A DNA stretch of 64,000 nt from Flagellimonas sediminis (GTDB lineage: Bacteria > Bacteroidota > Bacteroidia > Flavobacteriales > Flavobacteriaceae), in assembly GCF_010500845.1 (NCBI RefSeq), contig NZ_JAAAMI010000002.1:310001-374000 (forward strand). The letters are read 5' to 3'. Made by a program: the position numbers and the translations under genes. Positions 35,916 to 44,510 of this stretch are shown here, piece by piece; the stretch's first letter is position 1, and each line of letters starts with the position of its first letter. Under the pieces are notes generated by a model, which saw only the letters and a program-made list of their open reading frames with translations, made no database searches and was not told the origin of the DNA.

Positions 35916-37681
35916 CAAAAAGGGTCATTTTTGTCGTACGGGATGTAATTCTCCCATTCCCAAGGGGTATACATGTCGGCAATGGCCACTTCTAGCAGTT
36001 CCTTAAAAATGCTGTTCCCGTTTTCTGAGTTGGTCATGATCATAATGCCTTTTCCCGCTTCCGGAAACAATACGGAGTGATGCACAAATCCACTACCATG
36101 CCCTTCCTTGAACACTGCCTTGCCATAGGGTGTTTCAAAATACCCCCAACCTAGACCATATCCTAAATTGATGGCATCATATTTATCGGTAACAACATTG
36201 TCTCCCTCATCAAATTGCTTTTCGGTTCGGATCATGATGTGGGGGGTGAAAATCTCATTATAGGATGCCTCGCTAATGATTTTTCTGTGGAGTACCGCAG
36301 TTAAAAATTTAGTGTAATCCTCGGAAGTGGTTTCCAAGGTTCCACCGCCCCGCGGTTCATTGTCCTTGTCCTTTTTCAACGATTCGCCTTTCTCATTATG
36401 GCCTACCGCATAGTCCTTATCAAATCTTGGCTTCCACTCATAAGCGGAATTTTTCATCCCTAATGGTTCAAAAATAATTTCCTTTGCCAATTGATCCAAT
36501 TCTTTATCGGTCAACTTTTCCAAAACTACCTGCAGGTAAATAAACCCTTCCCCACTATATGCAAATCTTGTTCCTGGTATGCCGTGTACCCTGAGTTTCT
36601 GATCGGGTTCAAACCATCTATAATTTTTGAATCCCGTGGTATTATCCAAGCACATCCGGGCCGTAATCTTATGGTAGAGGGAATCTTCCTTCAAACTGGA
36701 AAAATCATCGTGCCACCGGGTCTGGGGCTCATATTCATATAATTTTTTGGGTAGATAGGACTCTAGGGGCGTATCCAAATCAATGACATCATCCTCTACC
36801 AATTTCATGACCAAGACCCCAAAGACCGCTTTGCTGAACGAGGCTCCATAAATATTGGTGGAATCCGTCAACGGATATTTTTTGGGAAAATCCTTGTACC
36901 CAAAAACATGTTGGTAAACGGGTTCGTTGTCGTTGAAAATGGAGACTGCCATACCTGTGATCTTGGCATCGGCCATCAGTTGGTCTATCTTATGGCTGAG
37001 GGAATCCTTGGTGATCAGGGAGCCATCCAACCGTTCAATAGTTTCTATCTTTTGTCCTGTACAGCTTGCCAAAAGTGAGATTCCGATAAGAAAGCACAAT
37101 GCCTTGGACACAGGCTTCTTCTTCAACTTTAAAAAGGGAATGGACAAAGGGTAATAGCACTTGTCCCTCTGCAGTACATAAATAATATTGAAAATGACAA
37201 TACCGACACAAATAGGCACAATGGATATGAAGAAAATGAACCCGAACATATCCACAGTGATCAAGCTGATGAAAGACAAGACCGCCCAAAGCAATGCCGT
37301 GATCTGAAAGTTGATGATCTTTATCCCGTGCTCATTATATATAGGATTGTCCTCTCTCTTATGTATCCAAAGGAACAAGGGGATCAGAACATTGAACAGG
37401 GGCAGAAAAATCCCCAATAGGGGAGTGGCGTGCATGAGCAGCAACCATTTTTTCTTCAGGGTCTCTTCCTTGGGGTCGTCCAAGGGCAGTAAATCGCTTA
37501 CCTCCACTTCCAAGGCGGCGGCCAAAAGTTTGATGGTATTCAGATGGGGGGACACCTCTTCGTTCTCAATGCGTTGAATGGTCCGTACGGTGACATTGGT
37601 CCTTCCTGAAAGTTCTTCTTGGGAATATCCTTTGATTTTCCTTTGGTATTTAAGTCGCTCTCCAATTGATGTATTGTTCAT
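35915..37681 (-). CDS. XRE-HTH / membrane / lipobox / SxxK serine hydrolase fusion
   Basis: One uninterrupted 588-residue frame. Residues ~7-64 form an XRE helix-turn-helix (KYQRKIKGYSQEELS, RTIQRIE). Residues ~80-170 are DUF4870-like hydrophobic segments. After a basic stretch (KLKKKP) residues ~193-207 look like a lipoprotein signal with lipobox LASC (204-207). Residues ~225-588 are a class-C-like serine hydrolase with S281-x-x-K284 (SFSK), YSG and HGSG, so catalytically complete. The positive-inside rule puts the HTH in the cytoplasm and the hydrolase outside. Cleavage at the lipobox would split regulator from lipoprotein. It has its own promoter and terminator. Confidence 0.88.
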   Translation of the reverse strand: MNNTSIGERLKYQRKIKGYSQEELSGRTNVTVRTIQRIENEEVSPHLNTIKLLAAALEVEVSDLLPLDDPKEETLKKKWLLLMHATPLLGIFLPLFNVLIPLFLWIHKREDNPIYNEHGIKIINFQITALLWAVLSFISLITVDMFGFIFFISIVPICVGIVIFNIIYVLQRDKCYYPLSIPFLKLKKKPVSKALCFLIGISLLASCTGQKIETIERLDGSLITKDSLSHKIDQLMADAKITGMAVSIFNDNEPVYQHVFGYKDFPKKYPLTDSTNIYGASFSKAVFGVLVMKLVEDDVIDLDTPLESYLPKKLYEYEPQTRWHDDFSSLKEDSLYHKITARMCLDNTTGFKNYRWFEPDQKLRVHGIPGTRFAYSGEGFIYLQVVLEKLTDKELDQLAKEIIFEPLGMKNSAYEWKPRFDKDYAVGHNEKGESLKKDKDNEPRGGGTLETTSEDYTKFLTAVLHRKIISEASYNEIFTPHIMIRTEKQFDEGDNVVTDKYDAINLGYGLGWGYFETPYGKAVFKEGHGSGFVHHSVLFPEAGKGIMIMTNSENGNSIFKELLEVAIADMYTPWEWENYIPYDKNDPF

Positions 37682-37706
37682 GATTATTTTTGTTTTGATT
37701 CTTGGA

Positions 37707-37752
37707 CAAATGTATTGTGGCTACCTTGTCAAGACCACGACATTTAGATGTC
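37707..37752 (-). promoter_or_regulatory. Promoter and candidate operator of the XRE fusion gene
   Basis: On the minus strand TACATTTG (37714-37707) matches the -7 box, with TTGAC 15 bases further upstream (near 37733). Just beyond it lies the inverted repeat GACAT-4-ATGTC (37739-37752), with another ATGTCA half-site near 37759. The repeat sits where an autoregulatory XRE dimer could act. Confidence 0.55.
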
Positions 37753-37891
37753 ACCTTTATGTCATCACCAGTAAAATCAACTGTTTTCGGCCAATATCGA
37801 TAAAAGAACCCAAACATTAACATGAACCTAGGGCAATATTATCACAATACCTAAATTGAGGAGAAAAACCTCATCTTAATTTTACAAAAAC

Positions 37892-37922
37892 AAAAAGCTC
37901 CATCATTAAAATTGATGGAGCT
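37892..37922 (-). terminator. Terminator of the porin-family gene
   Basis: Stem AGCTCCATCA (37896-37905) with TGATGGAGCT (37913-37922), 7-base loop. On the minus strand the T-rich run TTTTTGTTTTTG follows. Confidence 0.8.
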
Positions 37923-37948
37923 CTTATAATTCTGCTCAATTGATTTCT

Positions 37949-38518
37949 TTAGAACATAAAACCAAGTCCTGCGGAGAATACGGAATTATGGGCATCCACA
38001 TCCTCGACCATTCCCGAGAAACCATAGGAATATCTTCCCTGAATGAAGACTCCGGATGGAAATTTGTACTCAACGCCTGCCGCTCCTTGAAAATCAAAGT
38101 CGTTCACTGAATTGGTATCGAAACTTACCGAATCATCATTCGGGTCAAAATCAAACTCCTCGTTTACCTTAAAACCAAACTGTGGTCCGGCTTGAAGGTT
38201 CAGTCCATCGGCAATGTAAAACTTCAACAACAATGGTACCTGAATATAGTCTACCTTAAATTGTGCATCACCAACATCAAATCCCTGACCGGAATAATAC
38301 ACTTCGGGCTGTAACGATACGTGGTCGGATAACGGCGCTTCTGCCAACAAACCCAAATACATGGAAGTCCTGGAGTCAGGGCTGTCATAGTCATCGCCGG
38401 CCACTGTGGCAAAGTTGGCACCCCCTCTAACACCCAATTGAACATTATTGGAATTCTGGGCAAAACTGGTCCCTCCAATAAAAACAATAGCTATAATTAA
38501 AATACTTTTTTTCATCAC
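37949..38518 (-). CDS. Outer-membrane beta-barrel (PorT/porin family) protein
   Basis: A 189-residue protein with a signal peptide (IAIVFIGGTSFAQ) and a single small barrel: NVQLGVRGGANFATV, VSLQPEVYYSGQGF, KVDYIQVPLLLKFYI, GLNLQAGPQFGFKV and a terminal aromatic (GLGFMF). These are the usual outer_membrane_beta-barrel family strands. A Asp-rich loop (about residues 125-140) may be surface exposed. Monocistronic with its own terminator. Confidence 0.85.
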   Translation of the reverse strand: MMKKSILIIAIVFIGGTSFAQNSNNVQLGVRGGANFATVAGDDYDSPDSRTSMYLGLLAEAPLSDHVSLQPEVYYSGQGFDVGDAQFKVDYIQVPLLLKFYIADGLNLQAGPQFGFKVNEEFDFDPNDDSVSFDTNSVNDFDFQGAAGVEYKFPSGVFIQGRYSYGFSGMVEDVDAHNSVFSAGLGFMF

Positions 38519-38717
38519 GTTAAAAATTTAGGGTTTATATCTGTGACGAAATTATAAGAGGTGAGCGGGGAAGCTTGATTCAAATCCTAAAAATGTTGAC
38601 GCAAAAAAGCTTCTTCCAAAAGTTCTCTTTGGGTCCAATGGTATCCTTTCAGGATTGGGCAGGGATAGCAAATAAGTGCACTACTTATCTATTTAGATGA
38701 AAAATTATTGACATAAA

Positions 38718-38804
38718 CTATTTTGCCTTCTTCTTCCCAAAAATCAGTTTTAGTAATAAAAAGCCCAGAAAAAAGCCAACAATAAAAATAAGTGCAGTAT
38801 TCAT
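38718..38804 (-). CDS. 28-residue single-helix membrane microprotein
   Basis: A short frame starting MNTALIFIVGFFLGFLLLK and ending with a basic tail FGKKKAK before TAG. One hydrophobic helix with Gly spacing and a positively charged C-terminus is the classic small membrane protein design. It lies in the 363-bp gap between the porin-family and VIT1 genes, and otherwise that gap holds nothing recognisable. Confidence 0.45.
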   Translation of the reverse strand: MNTALIFIVGFFLGFLLLKLIFGKKKAK

Positions 38805-38881
38805 GATTGATGATGTTTAGGATTTAAAAATAAGGATAAATATTGAAAATCAAAATGTTATGCGGAACAATCTCCTATGGG

Positions 38882-39598
38882 TCAGGCTAGATTGACATGG
38901 AACAAATACCCCACAAATGCAGTGAGACCCATGGCCACCGTTCCCCAAAAACTGATGCGCAGAACGGCTTTCATAATGTTGGAACCACCTGTTTTTGCGG
39001 CAACTATTCCCAATAGTATCAAGAACAGCAGCGCAAAACCGTACAGTGAATATTCCATAACAGGTAAAGGGGCCAAAATGGTGACCATCAACGGTAAAAA
39101 ACCTCCAAGACTAAATGCGGCGCCAGAAGCCAAGGCAGCCTGAATCGGTTTGGCAAAACTGATTTCACTTAATCCCAACTCATCCCGAACATGTGCGCCC
39201 AAGGCGTCTTTTTCGGTGAGTTCTTTGGCAACCAAAAGGGCTGTTTCCCTTTTCAGACCCCGGCTTTCATAAATTTGGGTCAGTCGTTCCAGTTCCACAT
39301 CCGGCATATCCTCCAATTCCTGTTTTTCCCTTTCAATGTCGGCATTTTCAATATCGGTTTGGGAGCTTACCGAAACATATTCGCCTGCAGCCATGGAAAG
39401 GGCTCCTGCGACCAATCCGGCCACAGTGGCCAAAATAATGGGAGGCCTGCCATCGCTGGCGGCCGCTACCCCGATGGCTAAACTGGCTGTTGATAAAATA
39501 CCGTCATTGGCACCAAGTACCGCTGCCCTCAACCAATTGCTCCTGTTAATGTAATGAGGTGCCAAATAGGCCTTCAAATCTTCTTTATGGTCTGCCAT
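38882..39598 (-). CDS. VIT1/CCC1 family iron/manganese transporter
   Basis: A 238-residue membrane protein of the vacuolar-iron-transporter family. The opening HYINRSNWLRAAVLGANDGILSTASLAIGVAAAS is the family signature, and AGALSMAAGEYVSVSSQTD follows. A charged cytoplasmic metal-binding region lies at about 85-145 (EREKQELEDMPDVELERL), and further helices follow. It probably exports or stores Fe or Mn. Confidence 0.92.
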   Translation of the reverse strand: MADHKEDLKAYLAPHYINRSNWLRAAVLGANDGILSTASLAIGVAAASDGRPPIILATVAGLVAGALSMAAGEYVSVSSQTDIENADIEREKQELEDMPDVELERLTQIYESRGLKRETALLVAKELTEKDALGAHVRDELGLSEISFAKPIQAALASGAAFSLGGFLPLMVTILAPLPVMEYSLYGFALLFLILLGIVAAKTGGSNIMKAVLRISFWGTVAMGLTAFVGYLFHVNLA

Positions 39599-39695
39599 TG
39601 TACTGATTTAATCACACCTATCTAAGTTCGTAGATCAACCCAATAAATGCAAGATAGTTGGCCAAGAAGTTCTATTTAAATTGAAATAGGTGTCA

Positions 39696-40304
39696 TCAAG
39701 GAAAGATTCCTGATCTATCATCTTTTATAATGGCCCCTCGGCTCCTATAAAACTGTAGTGATTCACCATTTGTTGAACATAACAATGTATTTGCTTCCCA
39801 GCTGTAATCAAAACCTCCCCCAGAAGGGCTCGTCATGGACCAACGAAATTGATAGTAGGGCAACAATCCCTCTTTTTCTTGATGATATGCCTGATAATCC
39901 TGAGGGATTTCAATACAATATTGAATGGTTTGGTATTCCTCAAGTATTTCCTCAACCAAAACTTTCCCGACAACAAAAACCTTATCGGTGTCCCAGTTCC
40001 TTAAAACGAATTGATTGTAAGAATTAACCTGAAAACCATACTCCGAACGGTACAGTACACAGTAAAGGTTGTTTATATCGATGCTTCTGCCCAGTCCCAG
40101 TTTGTAGTTCCCTCTCTTGAATTGTGGTTCAAAATCCATAGCGTATTTGGACACGTTTATCCTAATTTCCCTAAAGGGAATCTTTTCCGTTTTGAGCAAC
40201 AAATAACGATCCGGGTTGATTTTACGGGACAGTACAAGATATGAAAGCAGACCCATTAACATGACAAATCCTAATAAGACCCACATTTTTTTGACGTGTA
40301 ACAT
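39696..40304 (-). CDS. Hypothetical protein with N-terminal membrane anchor
   Basis: A 202-residue protein with one N-terminal hydrophobic segment (WVLLGFVMLMGLLSYLVL, about 8-25) and an exported beta-rich domain (KYAMDFEPQFKRGNYKLGLG, YQFRWSMTSPSGGGFDYSW). No family recognised. It is apparently monocistronic. Confidence 0.6.
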   Translation of the reverse strand: MLHVKKMWVLLGFVMLMGLLSYLVLSRKINPDRYLLLKTEKIPFREIRINVSKYAMDFEPQFKRGNYKLGLGRSIDINNLYCVLYRSEYGFQVNSYNQFVLRNWDTDKVFVVGKVLVEEILEEYQTIQYCIEIPQDYQAYHQEKEGLLPYYQFRWSMTSPSGGGFDYSWEANTLLCSTNGESLQFYRSRGAIIKDDRSGIFP

Positions 40305-40428
40305 TGGGGTAAGTTACTCTTAAAAAATTATTGGACTTAACGTTGATTGACGGATGGTAAACATGATCTTGTGGATGGTCGGTAAATGAGGAATCGCAGA
40401 TGTGTCAACCAAATTTAGTTTTAACGGA

Positions 40429-41187
40429 TCAGTCGATTTGTTGTTTTATTTTTAATATAATCCGCTCCGTATGCTTTTCCAATGGCTCATAGAAAGATTT
40501 GTTCAGATTGATGGACGCCACAATAAAAAGATAAAGGTTACTTTCAAATTCTGGGTTGGTGAGAAAGTTGAAATCATTGTTTGGGAATCTACTCGGGGTG
40601 GCATCGAGTAGGGCATCATCAATGATATCCAAATGCCTCCTGAAATTTGCATATGTAATAAAAAAATCCTGACTGTTGTCCCTTCTTTCCACCACATATT
40701 TTTCTTGGTTATGAACGAGCTCCAATTGAGACAGCCATTCTGAAATGGACTTCCTCAAATCTTGATCCGTGATCAGGGACAATTTTCCCGAATTGTTGAT
40801 TTCATTCATGGTCCCAAGATTGGGGACAAATCTAGGTTCAAATTTGAATGCCCCGACCATATGCATGGACAGCTCCTTTTCATTTACTGTTGGCAATGAT
40901 GGTCCGGTAAAATCCCCAATTTTAATGGCAGTTTCATAAATTCCCTGGTTGGCCAACCGGGTACTGTCCAAAATCCCGAGATTAACCTCAAATTCTTGCA
41001 AAAGAGCCATCAATAATTGATGTTCGATCACTTTGCTTTTTTGGATATCGTTCCAATTGTTGATCTGTAGGGCGATCAAAATACCAATGACCACAAGTAC
41101 AATTTCGCCAATGGCATATTTTAGATACTTTCCTGTCCTGTTTTCAAAAAGTAGATTTTGTCTGATTTTTCTAAAGAGTTTGATCAT
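40429..41187 (-). CDS. DUF6090 family membrane protein
   Basis: A 252-residue protein with the DUF6090 N-terminal signature: FRKIRQNLLFENRTGKYLKYAIGEI then one membrane helix (VLVVIGILIALQINNW, about 31-46). A long soluble helical domain follows (QLLMALLQEFEVNLGILDSTR). Function is unknown; the family is common and often multicopy in Flavobacteriaceae. Confidence 0.85.
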   Translation of the reverse strand: MIKLFRKIRQNLLFENRTGKYLKYAIGEIVLVVIGILIALQINNWNDIQKSKVIEHQLLMALLQEFEVNLGILDSTRLANQGIYETAIKIGDFTGPSLPTVNEKELSMHMVGAFKFEPRFVPNLGTMNEINNSGKLSLITDQDLRKSISEWLSQLELVHNQEKYVVERRDNSQDFFITYANFRRHLDIIDDALLDATPSRFPNNDFNFLTNPEFESNLYLFIVASINLNKSFYEPLEKHTERIILKIKQQID

Positions 41188-41384
41188 GGTTTAAGGGTTG
41201 GTCAATAAGAATTGTATTAATTGAGGACTCTATGGTAGTTTGACTTGTGCACATCTCTAAGTTCACCGAAAAAAGTGCTGGTTCATTAATTTAATATTTC
41301 CGTTTCAAAAGTACTTTTCAACAATATATCCATGAATTTCAACATTTTATCTTCTCAGTGGAAATCCGAAATCCAAACACTCTA

Positions 41385-43019
41385 CTAAATCCTTGTATAT
41401 CTTACTTTCTTTATCCTATCCCCATTGAGGAAAATGTCATTATCCATAAATTCCAAACTGTAAAAATCAACTAACATTTTATCTTTGGACACCAGTAACC
41501 CACTGGTTTTATAATCTGGCCTAAAGATGACCTCATAGACATTGTCTTCACGATGTGATATGGTTATAAGCGTTTTAGTTTCATGACTAAAATATTGACC
41601 ATTGATCTTTTTAAAGTCATATCCTTTCTGGATACTATTTGTTTTGATAAGGGAGTATGGGGCATGATCCGTATAATAAGCTGTTACCATTAACCTCCCA
41701 TCCGGATTAAAGGTGAACTCCTGTTTAAATGCTGGATCAAATTTTTGTCGGAAAATATTATCAGCTTCCCGTACCAACTCAACATCATTTCTGCCAACTC
41801 TTTTTAAAAATACCCTTTTGTCCCTTTTTTCAAATGTGAAGGAAAAGTCGTTCTCAGTAAGGTATGTTCCTAAAATTTCATCCTCACTTACATATTTCCC
41901 AATCCCAACAGGCGTAGTATTGTAATTGGATTTATCTTGGTCAAGGTCTAAAATTAAGTCCACCATTTGCCTAGTCTGGCTTGAGGGAATTGTTTTTCCT
42001 GAATTTGTCAAAGTCAAAAATGAAATATTCTGCTGCGGAAACCGCAATACCGTGGCCTTCCAGGCACCAGTAGCTCCCTCGTGAAAACTATAATCCAAAC
42101 CTTTGTATGACCCAAATTCCAATCCATATCCATAATTGGGGAAATTGGATAGATCAATAGGTTTTTGACCCTGTATGATGATGTCCCTGTCGATTTTAGT
42201 AGACCCCATGCCTTGTATCAATTGCTCCCAATTAATTTGGTCTTTTAGGGATGAAAAAATATTGCCGTCACCACATACCTCCCAAATCCAATCGTAGGTG
42301 GACCAGGTTCCAAAATTGAAATAGGCCCTTGCAATTTGACCTCTAATTTTAGTATGATTATTTTCAAATGAGGTGTTGGGCATATTTAGTTTATTGAACA
42401 TCTCATTTGTATAATCAGTAAAAGACCTGTTGGTAATTTTCTCAACGATCAATGCCAAAAGAATATAGTTTGTGTTACTGTACAAATATTTGGTGCCCGG
42501 CCTAAAATTCAATTCGGATTGATCCTGAATCAATCTTAAAACATCTTCATTATTAAAGGATTTCTCCCACCAAGTATACCCCTGTAACGACCATAAATCG
42601 TAACAATCCCTTATTCCGCTTGTATGGTTCAACAAATTCCGTATGGTAATTTCATCCTTTAAGGCGGAATACAACTCTGGAAAATAAATTCTTAAATCAT
42701 CTGAAAGTTTTAACTTTTTATCATTGACCAAACTCAGTATGGCCAATGCGGTGAATTGTTTTCCATTGGAGGCGATATTAAACCGTGTAGCGTTATTGAT
42801 CGGTGATTTTACCTCCAAATCGGCGAAACCAGCATACTTTTCATAAATTACGCGGCCATTTTGAATTATCGCCGTTGCTATTCCCGGTGCATTATCAGGT
42901 ACGTCTTGGCCAACAATACTATCGAGTAATTTTATTTTTGCATCCGATAGGCCAACTTGTCCTAAAACTGAAGTACATGAAACCAATGCCAAAGTCATTT
43001 GAAGTAATACTGTCTTCAT
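41385..43019 (-). CDS. Secreted serine hydrolase, beta-lactamase/PBP4-like family
   Basis: A 544-residue exported protein (signal peptide ending SVLGQ). SxxK is SNGK in FNIASNGKQFTALAIL (about 80-90), the Tyr motif is YSNTNYIL, and HEGATG is in the place of the third motif. The C-terminal ~170 residues form a beta-rich extra domain. Such proteins may be esterases, D-aminopeptidases or peptidases; substrate is unknown. It is one of three SxxK hydrolases within 10 kb. Confidence 0.85.
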   Translation of the reverse strand: MKTVLLQMTLALVSCTSVLGQVGLSDAKIKLLDSIVGQDVPDNAPGIATAIIQNGRVIYEKYAGFADLEVKSPINNATRFNIASNGKQFTALAILSLVNDKKLKLSDDLRIYFPELYSALKDEITIRNLLNHTSGIRDCYDLWSLQGYTWWEKSFNNEDVLRLIQDQSELNFRPGTKYLYSNTNYILLALIVEKITNRSFTDYTNEMFNKLNMPNTSFENNHTKIRGQIARAYFNFGTWSTYDWIWEVCGDGNIFSSLKDQINWEQLIQGMGSTKIDRDIIIQGQKPIDLSNFPNYGYGLEFGSYKGLDYSFHEGATGAWKATVLRFPQQNISFLTLTNSGKTIPSSQTRQMVDLILDLDQDKSNYNTTPVGIGKYVSEDEILGTYLTENDFSFTFEKRDKRVFLKRVGRNDVELVREADNIFRQKFDPAFKQEFTFNPDGRLMVTAYYTDHAPYSLIKTNSIQKGYDFKKINGQYFSHETKTLITISHREDNVYEVIFRPDYKTSGLLVSKDKMLVDFYSLEFMDNDIFLNGDRIKKVRYTRI

Positions 43020-43396
43020 ATATGTAATTTAGTTTGTTCTCAAAATAGTCAGGAATATCTTCTAAAATGCACCTTAGTAAGGAGCATATTAGATTTTTAA
43101 CGATCCGATTCCCGGTTGTTACTAAGATCGATTTATTTTTTCAATTCCAATCGATTCAAGAAGCTGATTTTGAAATCTTTCGATCCAACATAATTTTTAC
43201 AAAGGATAAAAGAAAGTATTGATAACACATAAATAAGAAACCAATTCCATCTTTCCCATTTAAATGAAAGGGTTAGAGGTCGTTTATTCCAATATAGGAT
43301 ATCAACGGCAGCATCAACTCTTTACCTTTTACCTGTAACCCAAAACCATCATAATCTATATTTTCCGTTATTTTGTAGTGCAACAAAACTATACCT
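43020..43396. other. 377-bp intergenic region with possible coding remnants
   Basis: AT-rich spacer between divergent genes. On the minus strand a frame from TTG 43410 to TAA 43273 reads a protein-like string (NIDYDGFGLQVKGKELMLPL). A neighbouring frame reads a hydrophobic segment (WNWFLIYVLSILSFILC). Neither has a good start. They may be decayed genes or chance. No terminator or repeat was recognised. Confidence 0.3.
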
Positions 43397-44239
43397 ATGG
43401 AATCACCCAACTGGCAGACCGCCATGGAATTTGAAGATATCACTTATAAAAAATGTAACGGAGTGGCCCGCATTGCCTTTAACCGCCCCGATGTGCGCAA
43501 TGCCTTTAGACCAAAGACCACCAGCGAGCTATACAAAGCCTTTTACGATGCGCAGGAAGACACTTCCATTGGTGTGGTGCTACTCTCCGGTGAAGGACCT
43601 TCTTCCAAGGATGGCAAATGGGCCTTCTGTAGTGGAGGGGACCAAAAAGCCCGTGGCCATAAAGGCTATGTGGGAGAGGATGGTTATCACCGATTGAACA
43701 TTCTAGAGGTGCAACGCCTTATCCGGTTTATGCCCAAAGTAGTGATTGCCGTGGTGCCCGGTTGGGCCGTTGGGGGAGGGCATAGCCTGCATGTGGTTTG
43801 TGATATGACGTTGGCCAGTAAGGAACATGCCATTTTTAAACAGACCGATGCCGATGTCACCAGTTTTGATGGGGGGTACGGTTCGGCATACCTCGCCAAG
43901 ATGGTGGGACAGAAAAAGGCCCGTGAAATTTTCTTTTTGGGACGAAACTACTCCGCGCAGGAAGCTTTTGAAATGGGTATGGTGAATGCCGTGGTGCCCC
44001 ACGACGAACTGGAGAACACTGCTTATCAATGGGCACAGGAAATCTTGGCCAAGTCTCCAACTTCCATTAAAATGCTGAAATTCGCCATGAACCTTACCGA
44101 TGACGGTATGGTAGGGCAGCAAGTATTTGCTGGAGAAGCGACCCGTTTGGCCTACATGACGGACGAAGCCATAGAAGGAAGAAATGCCTTTTTGGAAAAA
44201 CGTAAACCCGACTTTGGAAAGGACAAATGGATTCCGTAA
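43397..44239 (+). CDS. menB: MenB, 1,4-dihydroxy-2-naphthoyl-CoA synthase
   Basis: A 280-residue crotonase-family enzyme that closes the second ring of the menaquinone head group from o-succinylbenzoyl-CoA. Signatures are FNRPDVRNAFRPKT, the oxyanion and substrate loop FCSGGDQKARGHKGY, VVPGWAVGGGHSLHVVCD and TDADVTSFDGGYGS. It stands apart from other men genes here and ends before a terminator. Confidence 0.95.
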   Translation: MESPNWQTAMEFEDITYKKCNGVARIAFNRPDVRNAFRPKTTSELYKAFYDAQEDTSIGVVLLSGEGPSSKDGKWAFCSGGDQKARGHKGYVGEDGYHRLNILEVQRLIRFMPKVVIAVVPGWAVGGGHSLHVVCDMTLASKEHAIFKQTDADVTSFDGGYGSAYLAKMVGQKKAREIFFLGRNYSAQEAFEMGMVNAVVPHDELENTAYQWAQEILAKSPTSIKMLKFAMNLTDDGMVGQQVFAGEATRLAYMTDEAIEGRNAFLEKRKPDFGKDKWIP

Positions 44240-44332
44240 TTCAATTAGCAATGACCAATTAACAGTTGACAATTGAATATTGTTTATCGTTAATTGATAA
44301 TTGTGCGTGCCCATTGGAAATGTATAAAACCA

Positions 44333-44367
44333 AAAAGAGTCCTGCCACTGGGGTCAAGACTCTTTTA
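44333..44367 (+). terminator. Terminator of menB
   Basis: Stem AAAAGAGTC (44333-44341) with GACTCTTTT (44358-44366). It lies about 95 bases after the menB stop. The bases between contain AATTGACAATTG-type spacer repeats. Confidence 0.6.
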
Positions 44368-44510
44368 CGAGAACACTATATGAAAATGAAAAAATTACTT
44401 TCTAATTAATTACATGGTAAATGTAGCACCAGTGTTCCCGCAAATGAAATTATTGTTGTGAAGTGTCCCTTTGTTGTGGTTTGCCTCCAATTTTAAGGCA
44501 TCTACTCGAT

